A DNA stretch of 64,000 nucleotides from a bacterium (GTDB taxonomy: Bacteria; Vulcanimicrobiota; Vulcanimicrobiia; Vulcanimicrobiales; Vulcanimicrobiaceae): NCBI GenBank assembly GCA_021805775.1, contig JAJZED010000010.1:40590-104589 (forward strand). The letters run 5' to 3'. Position 1 is the stretch's first letter; every line of letters begins with the position of its first letter. Position numbers and translations under genes: made by a program. Shown piece after piece: positions 42,300 to 51,415 of this stretch. A model generated the notes under the pieces. It saw only the letters and a program-made list of their open reading frames with translations, searched no databases and was not told where the DNA came from.

Positions 42300-42809
42300 A
42301 TGCAATTGCTCGTCGCTGCCGCATTGAGCATCTTTATCAACGGCACGATCTCGGTGCATATTCGCAACGCCGATACCGGCGAGAACGGCGCTTACGTTCA
42401 GCGCATTCACAACGCTCGTGCCTCGATCGACCGCGGCATCCTGCAGTTCGAGGCACCCGCGCTCTTCAAGGTGAGCGAGAGCGCACCGCCCTGTACCGGA
42501 ACCTACGGCGATGCGACGACGCCGATACAAGGTTCGATCTTTCTCACGCGCACCGCAGAGCAAGAATTTCTCGGAACGATGATCGCACCCGGGCAATTAC
42601 TCGGCGGCGGCGACGGTTCGACGCCACCGTGCGGCATCGGTTTCGCCGGCCGGTTTCCCAGCGGACACGTCGCCCCACCCCGACTCCCCACGCGCATCGG
42701 CAAGACGACGGAATGGAAATTCACGGTACGCAACGTCCGCGATGCAACCCCCGCAAGCGACGCGATCGAGGATTGGAGCGTCGATCTCCGCTTTACTGCG
42801 CGACCGTAG
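42300..42809 (+). CDS. Second secreted protein of unknown function
   Basis: The 169-residue frame starts with ATG one base after the stop of the previous gene, a sign of translational coupling. It has a short hydrophobic N-terminus (MQLLVAAALSIFING) that can act as a signal peptide. The rest is beta-rich with two Cys (APPCTGTYG and TPPCGIGFAG) that may form a disulfide. I do not recognise the family. The 3' end overlaps the PhzF gene by 17 bp on the other strand. Confidence 0.65.
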   Translation: MQLLVAAALSIFINGTISVHIRNADTGENGAYVQRIHNARASIDRGILQFEAPALFKVSESAPPCTGTYGDATTPIQGSIFLTRTAEQEFLGTMIAPGQLLGGGDGSTPPCGIGFAGRFPSGHVAPPRLPTRIGKTTEWKFTVRNVRDATPASDAIEDWSVDLRFTARP

Positions 42810-43674
42810 GTTCCGTTGACGAGAAGGCGATCTCGCTCGAGAACGCATGCACGCAATCCCCGCCGACTTCGATCGTTGCAATATCCCTCCCCGCCCACGA
42901 TAAACGCGCGTGGAGGGAGCTCGTTCGCCCGATCCATCTCCCCTGTTCGATCTCAACTTCGGAACGCTCCGGCCCGCACGCTCCGGTCGCGGCGAGAAAA
43001 TGGAGCATCGGCGCGACGGCACTTCCCGTTGCAGGGTCTTCGCCGACTCCATCGGCGATAGCGGCAAACATGCGCACCGAGGCTCTTCCCTCGTCATAAA
43101 AAACGACGAGCACGTTTCCGGCGGCCACCTTCGGCCCGAAGTGCGCGCGCAGCGCGCTGCGGTCGAGTTCGATCCTCGCCGCCGCATCGATACTCGCGAC
43201 GCGGACGCACAGGAACGGCCCCGACATTCGTGCGGCTCCGACGATCTCCGACTCCGTTATTCCCAGCGCGCCTGCAAGAGAGGATGGATCGCCGAGCGCA
43301 GAGCCGAGGATTGGAACCGGAGGGCGCATCCAAAAACGGCGCCCATCGCGCCGCACCGGAACCAGCCCGATCTCCATTTCGAACGCAAACTCCGGCGCGT
43401 CGAGCAAGCCGAGACGGTGCAACGTCCAGGCCGTTCCGATCGTCGGATGGCCGGCGAACGGCAACTCGCGCCCCGGCGTAAAAATGCGCACGCGAAATGC
43501 GGCGCGCCGGTCGCGTGGTTCCAATACGAAGGTACTCTCCGAACAATTCATTTCTCTCGCGAACGCTTGCATCGTTGCGCTATCGATCCCATCGGCGTTC
43601 GGAACGACCGCGAGCGGATTACCGCCGAAGAGGCGGTCGGTAAAGACGTCGCACTGATGAAAAGCCGCGATCAT
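42793..43674 (-). CDS. PhzF family isomerase-like protein
   Basis: The 293-residue protein has the diaminopimelate-epimerase-like PhzF fold. It shows FTDRLFGGNPLAVVP at the N-terminus, the catalytic Glu in MNCSESTFVL, FTPGRELPFAGHPTIGTAW, and GEDPATGSAVAP in the second half. Most family members outside phenazine clusters have unknown substrates, and no other phenazine gene is here. The ATG at 43674 overlaps the stop of the glycosyltransferase gene as ATGA. Confidence 0.93.
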   Translation of the reverse strand: MIAAFHQCDVFTDRLFGGNPLAVVPNADGIDSATMQAFAREMNCSESTFVLEPRDRRAAFRVRIFTPGRELPFAGHPTIGTAWTLHRLGLLDAPEFAFEMEIGLVPVRRDGRRFWMRPPVPILGSALGDPSSLAGALGITESEIVGAARMSGPFLCVRVASIDAAARIELDRSALRAHFGPKVAAGNVLVVFYDEGRASVRMFAAIADGVGEDPATGSAVAPMLHFLAATGACGPERSEVEIEQGRWIGRTSSLHARLSWAGRDIATIEVGGDCVHAFSSEIAFSSTEPTVAQ

Positions 43675-45320
43675 CGCTTCGTGCAGGGCGGCCCGCTATA
43701 CTGCATGACGGCGACATTTCCGCTGCGCGCGATCACTCGCGTCGCGCGGCCGAAGCTCGGTTGCGACGCGACCGACGTGCCGGTGTAGAACACGAACGCA
43801 CGCGGTGCCGCACAAACGACATCGCGCAAGGTCGGCGTATCGGCACCGACGTCGGAATTAAAGAGGGCGAGCAACGCAACTGGGGGTTTCGTATAAAAGA
43901 GCAACGAACCGCCGCCGACGATTCCGCCGTCGACAACGACGTCGCCGGGCAAGCGCAATGCGTCGACGATCTGCGCGAGCCGCGGCACGGGTTTGAAGAG
44001 TTCCGCGCGCGGAAGCGCGACCAGACCGAGAACGTCGATCGCCACCGCCATTGCGAGCGCCAACGCAAACGGCGCGAAGGGGGCGCTCCTCTTTCGCATC
44101 AACATCGCCGCCATAACGATGCCGCCCAGCGCGATGGTAGCGCCCATCGCGATCAATGCCGGACGCAGCACCGCGAGCGGTTCGCCGAGATGATTGTCGC
44201 GAGCGAAGATCGCCACCGCTATCGCCAACAGGCCGATCACCAACGGCACCGCCAGCGTTGCGACGAGCGCGGCGCGGACGCGAGAGCGCTCCAGCAAGCC
44301 ATCGAGATAGATCGCGCAGATAACGGCGAGCGCCGGGAATTCCAGCGCGATATAGTTGGGTAGCTTCGTACGTGCGAACGAAAAGAAGAGGAACGGCACG
44401 ACCGCCCAACAGAAAGCTAGACGCAATACGCGCGCCCGCTCGTCGTTCTCGCCGAGCCGCAACCGCGAGATTCCACCGACGATCGCGCTGGGTAGTAGTG
44501 CAATCCACGGAAAGAACCCGACGATAAGTACCGGCAAATAATACCAGACCGGTCCCGATTGATTCTCGATCACTCCGGTATAGCGGCCGATCGTATAGTG
44601 GCCGATGAGGGTGACGACCGAAGCGATGCCGGTGCGCGCAACGAGCGCCGTAAACCACGGAGCGACCGTGGCGACGAAAGCGAAGGTTCCCCACCACCAC
44701 GTCGAGAGCGTCGGCCACGCGGTGCGTTCGATCCTTCCGCTCCAAAACGCATACGGCAGCAAGACCAACAATGCAACCACCGGTGCGACCGGGCCCTTCG
44801 CTAAGAAACCGAACCCCGCCGCAACGGCACCGAAGATGAAGTAGCGACGTTTGCCGGTCTGCAGCCCCCGAAACCACCAGAACACCGTCATGGCGACCGC
44901 GCAATCGAGCAATGCATCCATGATGGCGAGGCGTCCGATGATCGCCTGCATGAGCGAGCTCGAGAGAATCGCGGCGGCAAAGACGCCGACGCGCGAACCG
45001 AGTTGCCGCGCGACCGCATAGCCCGTCATCGCACCCATCGCGATAGTCGCCAGTGCAGCCGGAAGGCGCATCGCTAATGAGGTCAGCCCGAAAATCTTCG
45101 CGCAGATCGCCGCCAGCCAAAAGTAGAGCGGCGGCTGGACGAACCACGGCAGCCCGTTGTAGTGCAGCACGATCCAGTCGTGGGTGAGGAGAATCTCCCG
45201 CGCGACCTCCCCGTAGATCGTCTCGCTATTGTCCCAAAGGGTGCCCGCTCCGAGCCCCGGCAGCACCAGGAGCGCCGAGGCGAGTGCGCCGAGAAGCGCA
45301 GCGCGAGTGGGACGTTGCAT
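43671..45320 (-). CDS. ArnT-like (PMT family) membrane glycosyltransferase
   Basis: The 549-residue protein has about twelve membrane segments. The first periplasmic loop carries LWDNSETIYGEVAREIL, equivalent to the acidic catalytic motif of ArnT/PMT enzymes, followed by PWFVQPPLYFWL. Such enzymes move a sugar from a polyprenyl phosphate to lipid A, another lipid or a protein. The acceptor is unknown. I chose the ATG at 45320. It is divergent from the hemC fusion gene with 46 bp between the starts and overlaps phzF at its end. Confidence 0.88.
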   Translation of the reverse strand: MQRPTRAALLGALASALLVLPGLGAGTLWDNSETIYGEVAREILLTHDWIVLHYNGLPWFVQPPLYFWLAAICAKIFGLTSLAMRLPAALATIAMGAMTGYAVARQLGSRVGVFAAAILSSSLMQAIIGRLAIMDALLDCAVAMTVFWWFRGLQTGKRRYFIFGAVAAGFGFLAKGPVAPVVALLVLLPYAFWSGRIERTAWPTLSTWWWGTFAFVATVAPWFTALVARTGIASVVTLIGHYTIGRYTGVIENQSGPVWYYLPVLIVGFFPWIALLPSAIVGGISRLRLGENDERARVLRLAFCWAVVPFLFFSFARTKLPNYIALEFPALAVICAIYLDGLLERSRVRAALVATLAVPLVIGLLAIAVAIFARDNHLGEPLAVLRPALIAMGATIALGGIVMAAMLMRKRSAPFAPFALALAMAVAIDVLGLVALPRAELFKPVPRLAQIVDALRLPGDVVVDGGIVGGGSLLFYTKPPVALLALFNSDVGADTPTLRDVVCAAPRAFVFYTGTSVASQPSFGRATRVIARSGNVAVMQYSGPPCTKR

Positions 45321-45366
45321 GCGCGGAGCAGAGTTTCGCACGGCGGTGCGGAATCCATGCCGCATC

Positions 45367-47277
45367 ATGTCGCTTCCGCTCTCCCTTCGCCTCGCGGGGC
45401 GACTCATCGTGCTGGTAGGTGCCGGCTCGGTCGCCGCCCGCAAAGCGCGCACCTTCATCGAAGCAGGTGCCGACCTTTTCGTCGTCGCTCCAAAGATCGG
45501 CGACGCGATGGAGGCACTGCTCGCCGCCAACCCGGAGGTGCGCTGCGAGCGTCGTCCCTATCGCGAGGAGGATCTCGCAGGTGCGTTTCTCTGTGTTGCC
45601 GCCACCGATAACGGCGCGGCGAACGAAGCCGCCGTTCGCGACGCGCGCGCGCGAGGAATCCTTACCATCGATTCAACCGAACCGGGTCGCGGCGATGCGA
45701 CGATGCCCGCCGTCGTACGAGTCGGCGAGCTCGCGTTTAGCATCGACTCCGGCGCAAGCACGCCGGCATTCTCCAAACGTATCGCGCGCGAGATCGCCCT
45801 CCATTTTGACGCGCGCTACGATGCCGCCGCCCGCACGCTGGCGATCGCACGCAGTTACGTGCGCGAAACGTTATCGCCGGAGCAACGCGCGATCGTTATG
45901 CGCGCGCTCTCGGAGTTACCGATCGACGAACTCGCGGCGATGGACCGCAACCGCATCGAAGATGTCGTCGAAGCGACTGCAACGACGGCGCTTGCCGACG
46001 GCCTCGCACCGACGACCGGAAGCGCGGTCTGTGCGACGCGTGCCAGCGCGCTGGCCTTATGGCAATCGCGCCATGTCGCCGCGCGCCTGGCCCAAAGCGG
46101 CATCGCTACCACGTTGCTCGAGATATCGACCGCCGGCGACCGCGACCGGAACAGCGCCCTTGCAGCGATGGGGCAACAAGCGATCTTCGTGAAGGAACTC
46201 GAGCGCGCGCTCGCCGACGGGCGTGCCGACTATGCCGTGCATTCGGCGAAAGATTTGCCGAGCGCACTCCCGGCGGGGATGCAACTCGCTGCGATTTCGG
46301 CGCGCGAAGATCCGCGCGATCTCTATTGCAGCGAACGCTTCGCGACCTTTGAGGACTTGCCGAGCGGCGCGCGCGTGGGAACGTCGAGCCCGCGGCGTCG
46401 CGCGCAGTTACTCGCTCTGCGATCCGATCTCGAGTACGTCGATATTCGCGGCAACGTCGATACGCGCTTGCGCAAACTTCGCGAGGGACTCTACGATGCG
46501 ATCGTCCTCGCCGCAGCCGGGTTACGGCGGCTCGGCCTGCGCGCGACGTATTGCGTTGCGTTTCCGATCGAACGCTTATTGCCCGCAGCGGGGCAGGGCG
46601 CGCTCGCGGTCGAGACGCTGCTCGATGCGCCGCTGGCAAGCGCGCTGCGAGCGGCGCTCAACGACGAATCGACCGAGCGGGCGGTCGTCGCCGAGCGGGC
46701 CGCGCTTCGCGAACTCGGCGCCGGCTGCACCGCGCCGGTCGGTCTGTATGGAAGCTTCGAAGGCGCGGAGTTGGTTCTGCGCGGCAGCATCGGGGCCGAG
46801 GATGGCGCGGCGATAACGGCCGAACTCCGCCGCCGCTGCACCTCCCTCGCGGAGGCCGAGGAGATCGGCCGCGACCTCGCGCGCCTGCTCTTCGAGCGCG
46901 GCGCCGCGCGGCTGCTCTCGCGAGGCGGGAAGCTCGCCGGGCGCCGGATTCTGCTCCCCCGCACCGTCGAGCGGAGCAGCCGCATCGCGCCCCGCCTTCG
47001 CGCCCTCGGAGCCGAGGTCGCCGAGCTTCGTTCGGGCGAGGAGCCCGACGGAGCCCCGGTCGATCTGCTCGTCATTCCCTCGAGCGGTGCCGCCGCGGTC
47101 GCGGCACCCTGGATCGCCCGCTGGAGGGAGCGCGGCGTGCGCCCGCTCGTTGCGGCGATGGGGCCGGAATCGGCGGCGGCGATCGAGCGCGCCGGGCTTC
47201 CCCCCGACCGGGTCGCTGCGAATCCGGATATCGACGCCTTTACCGCTTGCATTGTGAGCCTCCTCGACGCACCCTAA
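45367..47277 (+). CDS. hemC: Trifunctional-type fusion: precorrin-2 dehydrogenase (CysG N-domain) - HemC - one-lobe HemD
   Basis: This 636-residue fusion combines three tetrapyrrole domains. Residues about 1-200 form a CysG/SirC-type NAD-binding domain ([28 protein letters not shown]). Residues about 219-515 form porphobilinogen deaminase with [24 protein letters not shown] and the cofactor cysteine in GAGCTAPVG. Residues about 525-636 resemble HemD but keep only the first strand-helix ([27 protein letters not shown]) joined to a last-lobe segment. This half HemD is probably not catalytic, since a complete HemD is encoded at 51399. It opens the heme operon; hemB follows after 4 nt. Confidence 0.93.
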   Translation: MSLPLSLRLAGRLIVLVGAGSVAARKARTFIEAGADLFVVAPKIGDAMEALLAANPEVRCERRPYREEDLAGAFLCVAATDNGAANEAAVRDARARGILTIDSTEPGRGDATMPAVVRVGELAFSIDSGASTPAFSKRIAREIALHFDARYDAAARTLAIARSYVRETLSPEQRAIVMRALSELPIDELAAMDRNRIEDVVEATATTALADGLAPTTGSAVCATRASALALWQSRHVAARLAQSGIATTLLEISTAGDRDRNSALAAMGQQAIFVKELERALADGRADYAVHSAKDLPSALPAGMQLAAISAREDPRDLYCSERFATFEDLPSGARVGTSSPRRRAQLLALRSDLEYVDIRGNVDTRLRKLREGLYDAIVLAAAGLRRLGLRATYCVAFPIERLLPAAGQGALAVETLLDAPLASALRAALNDESTERAVVAERAALRELGAGCTAPVGLYGSFEGAELVLRGSIGAEDGAAITAELRRRCTSLAEAEEIGRDLARLLFERGAARLLSRGGKLAGRRILLPRTVERSSRIAPRLRALGAEVAELRSGEEPDGAPVDLLVIPSSGAAAVAAPWIARWRERGVRPLVAAMGPESAAAIERAGLPPDRVAANPDIDAFTACIVSLLDAP

Positions 47278-47281
47278 CGGT

Positions 47282-48256
47282 ATGCTTCATCGTCCCCGGC
47301 GCCTTCGCCGCACCCCCGCCCTGCGCGACCTCGTTCGCGAGCATCGAACGCCGGTCGACGCGCTGGTCATGCCGCTCTTCGTCGTCGAGCGCGCGAGCGA
47401 TGCCGGAGCGATCTCCTCGATGCCCGGCATCTTCCGCCACACGCTCGCGCAATGCATCGAAGAAGCGAAGCGCCTGTTCGACACGGGAATCAACGCGGTG
47501 TTGCTCTTCGGTATTCCGGCGCACAAAGATGCCGTCGCTTCGCGGAATGCAGCCGACGATGGAATCGTGCAGCGCGCAATCGCCGCCATCAAAGCGGCGG
47601 TTCCGGAGATGCTGACGATCGCCGATCTCTGCAACTGCGAATATACCGATCACGGCCACTGCGGTCTGCTCGACGAGCGCGGCGACGTCCGTAACGACGA
47701 AACCGTCGCACTCCTGGCAACGGTCGCTCGTTCCTACGCGCGCGCGGGCGTCGACATCGTTGCGCCGTCGGATATGATGGACGGGCGCGTCGCCGCAATT
47801 CGCCGCGCGCTCGACGGCGATGGTTTTTCGCAGGTGGCGATCATGGCCTATAGCGCGAAATACGCATCGGCTTTCTACGGGCCGTTTCGCGAAGCGGCGG
47901 GCTCGACGCCGCAATTCGGCGACCGACGTGGCTACCAAATGGATCCGCCCAACGCTCGCGAAGCGATGCGCGAAATCGCGCTCGACATCGAAGAAGGCGC
48001 CGACATCGTCATGGTAAAGCCGGCGCTTCCGTATCTCGATATCGTTCGTAGCGCCCGCGACCGCTTCGATACGCCGATTGCGGTGTATAACGTCAGCGGA
48101 GAATACGCGATGATGGAAGCGGCCTTCGAACGCGGATGGCTCGAACGCGAACGGACCATCGACGAATTGATGGCATCGTTCACACGCGCCGGGGCCGATA
48201 TCATTATCAGCTATTTTGCCGCCGATTACGCGCGCCGTCATGGCCGAGGCCGCTGA
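47282..48256 (+). CDS. hemB: Delta-aminolevulinic acid dehydratase (porphobilinogen synthase)
   Basis: The 324-residue enzyme condenses two 5-aminolevulinate molecules to porphobilinogen. The N-terminus is [15 protein letters not shown]. The zinc-type metal site [14 protein letters not shown] has three Cys. The Schiff-base lysines lie in MAYSAKYAS and [11 protein letters not shown]. It is the second gene of the operon. Its last 17 bases overlap the start of the MobA-like gene. Confidence 0.97.
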   Translation: MLHRPRRLRRTPALRDLVREHRTPVDALVMPLFVVERASDAGAISSMPGIFRHTLAQCIEEAKRLFDTGINAVLLFGIPAHKDAVASRNAADDGIVQRAIAAIKAAVPEMLTIADLCNCEYTDHGHCGLLDERGDVRNDETVALLATVARSYARAGVDIVAPSDMMDGRVAAIRRALDGDGFSQVAIMAYSAKYASAFYGPFREAAGSTPQFGDRRGYQMDPPNAREAMREIALDIEEGADIVMVKPALPYLDIVRSARDRFDTPIAVYNVSGEYAMMEAAFERGWLERERTIDELMASFTRAGADIIISYFAADYARRHGRGR

Positions 48257-48818
48257 TTTCGCGGTCGCGTTGCTTCTCGGCGGCGATGCGCGACGATTGC
48301 CCGACAAACTCACACGCCCGCTGGGTACGAGCAGCCTGATAGAGCGCGCCGTCGCGTTCGCGCGCTCGCTCGGCCCCCTCGTCTTGCTTGGCCGCGAGGA
48401 TCAACGCGCGAGCTCGGCACGTTACGAGCTGCCGTTTCTCGCCGATGCTCGCCCTCACGGCGGCCCGCTGCTCGCGCTCGTCGGCGCCTTCGAGCGGCTC
48501 GAGCGGCCGTGGGTGCTGGTTCTCGCCGCCGACCTTCCCGCGCTTACCGCCGAGGTGCCCCAGAGACTCCTCGCGCAGCGCGCGCCGGGCATCGAAGCGG
48601 TCGTTCCGCGGCATAGCGGGGGCATCGAACCCCTCTGCGCGCTCTACGAACGGAGCGCCGCACTGCGGGCCGCGGCTACGTCGAGCGCGAATGAAGGCCC
48701 CCGAACGTTGCTCGAAAGAATGCGCGTCGCCTATGTCGAGTTTCCGCAGGCGTTCTTTCGCAACGTCAACACCGAGAGAGACTGGTCGCAATTGCAGGAA
48801 CAATATCATCCACGATGA
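48240..48818 (+). CDS. MobA-like nucleotidyltransferase
   Basis: The 192-residue protein resembles molybdenum cofactor guanylyltransferase. The N-terminal loop [14 protein letters not shown] corresponds to the LAGGxSxRMGxDK motif, and [10 protein letters not shown] and FRNVNTERD match the metal and product-binding segments. Its place inside a heme operon is unusual, and the loop departs from the consensus, so it may act on a different substrate. It overlaps hemB by 17 nt and hemL by 4 nt (ATGA), so co-translation is likely. No other molybdenum cofactor gene is in the window. Confidence 0.8.
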   Translation: MAEAADFAVALLLGGDARRLPDKLTRPLGTSSLIERAVAFARSLGPLVLLGREDQRASSARYELPFLADARPHGGPLLALVGAFERLERPWVLVLAADLPALTAEVPQRLLAQRAPGIEAVVPRHSGGIEPLCALYERSAALRAAATSSANEGPRTLLERMRVAYVEFPQAFFRNVNTERDWSQLQEQYHPR

Positions 48819-50110
48819 GTTACGAGCGTTCGATATCGGCATTCGCCCGAGCGAAAAACAGCATTGCCGGAGGCGTCAACTCGTCGGTCCGCGCCTTTAA
48901 GTCCGTCGGCGGCAATCCGATTTTCATGCAGCGCGGAGCGGGCCCGCATATTTTCGATCTCGATGGAAACCAATACATCGATTACGTTCTTTCGTGGGGA
49001 CCGCTGCTCTTAGGGCATGCCCACCCGACCGTCGTCAAGGCGATCTCGCAGGCGGCGGCACGCGGAAGTTCGTTCGGTACGCCGACCGAAGCGGAGAGCG
49101 AGCTCGCCGAGACGATCGCCTCGATGGTTCCCTCCATCGAGCGCATTCGCTTTACGTCGAGCGGCACCGAAGCGACGATGAGTGCCGTCCGCCTCGCGCG
49201 CGGCGTCACCGGCCGCGCTAAAATCGTCAAGTTTGCCGGCTGCTATCACGGCGCCGCCGATATGTTCCTCATCGCGGCCGGATCGAGCGCGCTGACGTTG
49301 GGGGTGCCGAACTCTCCCGGCGTCACGAGCGGAACCGCCGCCGATACCGTCGTCGTCCCCTATAACGACATCGAGGCGGTGCGAGCGGTCTTCGCAGAAC
49401 GCGGCCGAGAGATTGCGGCGATTATCGTCGAGCCGTTCGTCGGCAACATGGGCTACATCGCTCCGCTCGCCGATTTTCTGCCCGGGCTGCGTGCGATCTG
49501 CGACGCTCACGGCGCGCTGCTCATTTTCGACGAAGTGATGACCGGCTTTCGCGTCGCTCGCGGCGGAGCCCAAGAACGCCTGGGCATCCGCCCCGATCTG
49601 ACGACGTTAGGGAAAGTGATCGGCGGCGGCCTACCGGTCGGCGCGTTCGGCGGACGCGCCGAGATCATGGCTCATCTCACCCCCGACGGCAAGATCTTTC
49701 ACGCCGGGACGCTCTCGGGCAATCCGCTCGCCATGGCGGCGGGGCTCGCGACGCTTCGCACCGTTCGCGAAGATTCGACGCTCTACGAACGCTTGGAGAT
49801 CCTCGCGCGTTTGTTTATCGAAGGTATGCGCGAGATATTTGCAAAGCACGGCCGTCCATTTACCGGCGGATACGCGGGCTCGATGTTCGGGTTCTATTTT
49901 GTCGACGAACCGGTCTTCAATCTCGATGGCGCGATGCGCGCCGACACGCAAGCCTACGCCGCCTTTTTCCATGCGATGGCCGAGCGCGGAGTCTATCTCG
50001 CTCCGTCGCAATTCGAAGCCGGCTTTCTTTCGACGGCGCACACGACTCACGAGATCGAGCAAACCTTGCACGCCGCCGACGAAGCGCTCGCTTCGATGGC
50101 GAACGAGTAG
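48815..50110 (+). CDS. hemL: Glutamate-1-semialdehyde 2,1-aminomutase
   Basis: The 431-residue PLP enzyme makes 5-aminolevulinate from glutamate semialdehyde. It shows [53 protein letters not shown] and the PLP lysine in [17 protein letters not shown]. The length is normal. It pairs with hemA directly downstream (6-nt gap) to form the C5 pathway, so this organism does not use glycine-type ALA synthase here. Confidence 0.97.
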   Translation: MSYERSISAFARAKNSIAGGVNSSVRAFKSVGGNPIFMQRGAGPHIFDLDGNQYIDYVLSWGPLLLGHAHPTVVKAISQAAARGSSFGTPTEAESELAETIASMVPSIERIRFTSSGTEATMSAVRLARGVTGRAKIVKFAGCYHGAADMFLIAAGSSALTLGVPNSPGVTSGTAADTVVVPYNDIEAVRAVFAERGREIAAIIVEPFVGNMGYIAPLADFLPGLRAICDAHGALLIFDEVMTGFRVARGGAQERLGIRPDLTTLGKVIGGGLPVGAFGGRAEIMAHLTPDGKIFHAGTLSGNPLAMAAGLATLRTVREDSTLYERLEILARLFIEGMREIFAKHGRPFTGGYAGSMFGFYFVDEPVFNLDGAMRADTQAYAAFFHAMAERGVYLAPSQFEAGFLSTAHTTHEIEQTLHAADEALASMANE

Positions 50111-50116
50111 CGCCCG

Positions 50117-51415
50117 ATGCCGATTCTTTGTATCGGGCTCTCGCACCATACCGCGCCGGTAAGCGTTCGCGAGAGCCACGCATTTCCGACATCGCGCATG
50201 ACCGAAGCACTGCAAATGCTTCATGCGTACGACGCGGTGAAGGAAGCGGTCATGCTTCAGACCTGCGGCCGCCTCGAAATTTACGCCGAAGTCGATGAAT
50301 TCGAGCGCGGCGCCGAGCAAATAAAGACGTTCCTCATGCAATTTCGGCATGGCACGATCGCGTTCGATCTCGAATCGTATCTCTACACGCACCTTGGGCG
50401 CGAAGCGGTCGAACATCTGTTGCGCGTTACCACCGGGCTCGATTCGATGTTAATCGGTGAAGCGGAGATCCTCGGACAGGTCAAGAGCGCCTACCTCCAC
50501 GCGCAACGTGCCGGCGCTTGCGGCAGCAGCATGCACAAACTTTTCCGCGAGGCGCTCAATGCCGGAAAGGCGGCTCGCACCCAGACGACGATCGGCGAAG
50601 AATCGGCGAGCGTTGCAACTGCGGCCGTCGATTCTATCGAGGCGCGGCTCGGTTCGCTTGAAGAACGTTGCGCCGCCGTCATCGGCGCGGGAGCGATGGG
50701 GCGCAGCGCCGCTCGCCGCCTACGCAGCCGCGGCGTCGGTACGCTGTTGGTCGCTAACCGCACGCACACGCGCGCGCAAGAGCTCGTCGGCGAGATCGGT
50801 TCCGGCATCGCCCACGATTTAAGCGAACTCGTTACGATTCTCGAGGCCGCCGACGTCGTTATCAGTTCCACCGAGGCAAGCACGTTCGTATTGACGACGG
50901 CCGATGTTGCCGAAGCGATGACGCGACGCCCGCAACGCCCGCTTCTCATTCTCGATATTGCGGTACCGCGCGACAGCGATCCCGATATCGCCGATATCGA
51001 AGGCGTTACGTTGCTCGATATCGATACGCTAAAATCGGTAGTCGAGGATCGCATGGAGCGGCGTCGCCAGGCGATCCCGCAGGTCGAGGAAATCATCGTC
51101 GAATATCTCGAGCGCTTCCGCACGTGGTATCAAGCGCGCACGACGGTCCCGACGATCGCCGCACTGACCGAGCGCGCCGAATCGATCCGCAACGCGGAGA
51201 TCGAACGTCTTTTCGCGCGCCTTCCCGATCTCACGCCGCGCGAACGCATGTTGATCGTCGGTTCCTCGTTGACGATTCTTTCAAAACTCTTGCACCCCGC
51301 AGTCACCACGATTCGCGAAAAGGCCGGGAGCGACCGCAGCGAAGCGCTGGCATTCACGCGCTTACTCGGCGAACTTTTCTCGCTCGACGGTTCGCATAAT
51401 GGCCGGCTTCGTTAG
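50117..51415 (+). CDS. hemA: Glutamyl-tRNA reductase
   Basis: This 432-residue enzyme reduces glutamyl-tRNA to the semialdehyde. The N-terminus is CIGLSHHTAPVSVRE. The catalytic Cys50 is in LQTCGRLEIY, where the usual Asn after Cys is Gly. GLDSMLIGEAEILGQVK, the NADPH loop VIGAGAMGRSAARRL and the dimerisation helix at the end are present. The last 17 bases overlap the cobA-hemD start. In many bacteria heme feedback acts on HemA stability; no such element can be read here. Confidence 0.97.
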   Translation: MPILCIGLSHHTAPVSVRESHAFPTSRMTEALQMLHAYDAVKEAVMLQTCGRLEIYAEVDEFERGAEQIKTFLMQFRHGTIAFDLESYLYTHLGREAVEHLLRVTTGLDSMLIGEAEILGQVKSAYLHAQRAGACGSSMHKLFREALNAGKAARTQTTIGEESASVATAAVDSIEARLGSLEERCAAVIGAGAMGRSAARRLRSRGVGTLLVANRTHTRAQELVGEIGSGIAHDLSELVTILEAADVVISSTEASTFVLTTADVAEAMTRRPQRPLLILDIAVPRDSDPDIADIEGVTLLDIDTLKSVVEDRMERRRQAIPQVEEIIVEYLERFRTWYQARTTVPTIAALTERAESIRNAEIERLFARLPDLTPRERMLIVGSSLTILSKLLHPAVTTIREKAGSDRSEALAFTRLLGELFSLDGSHNGRLR

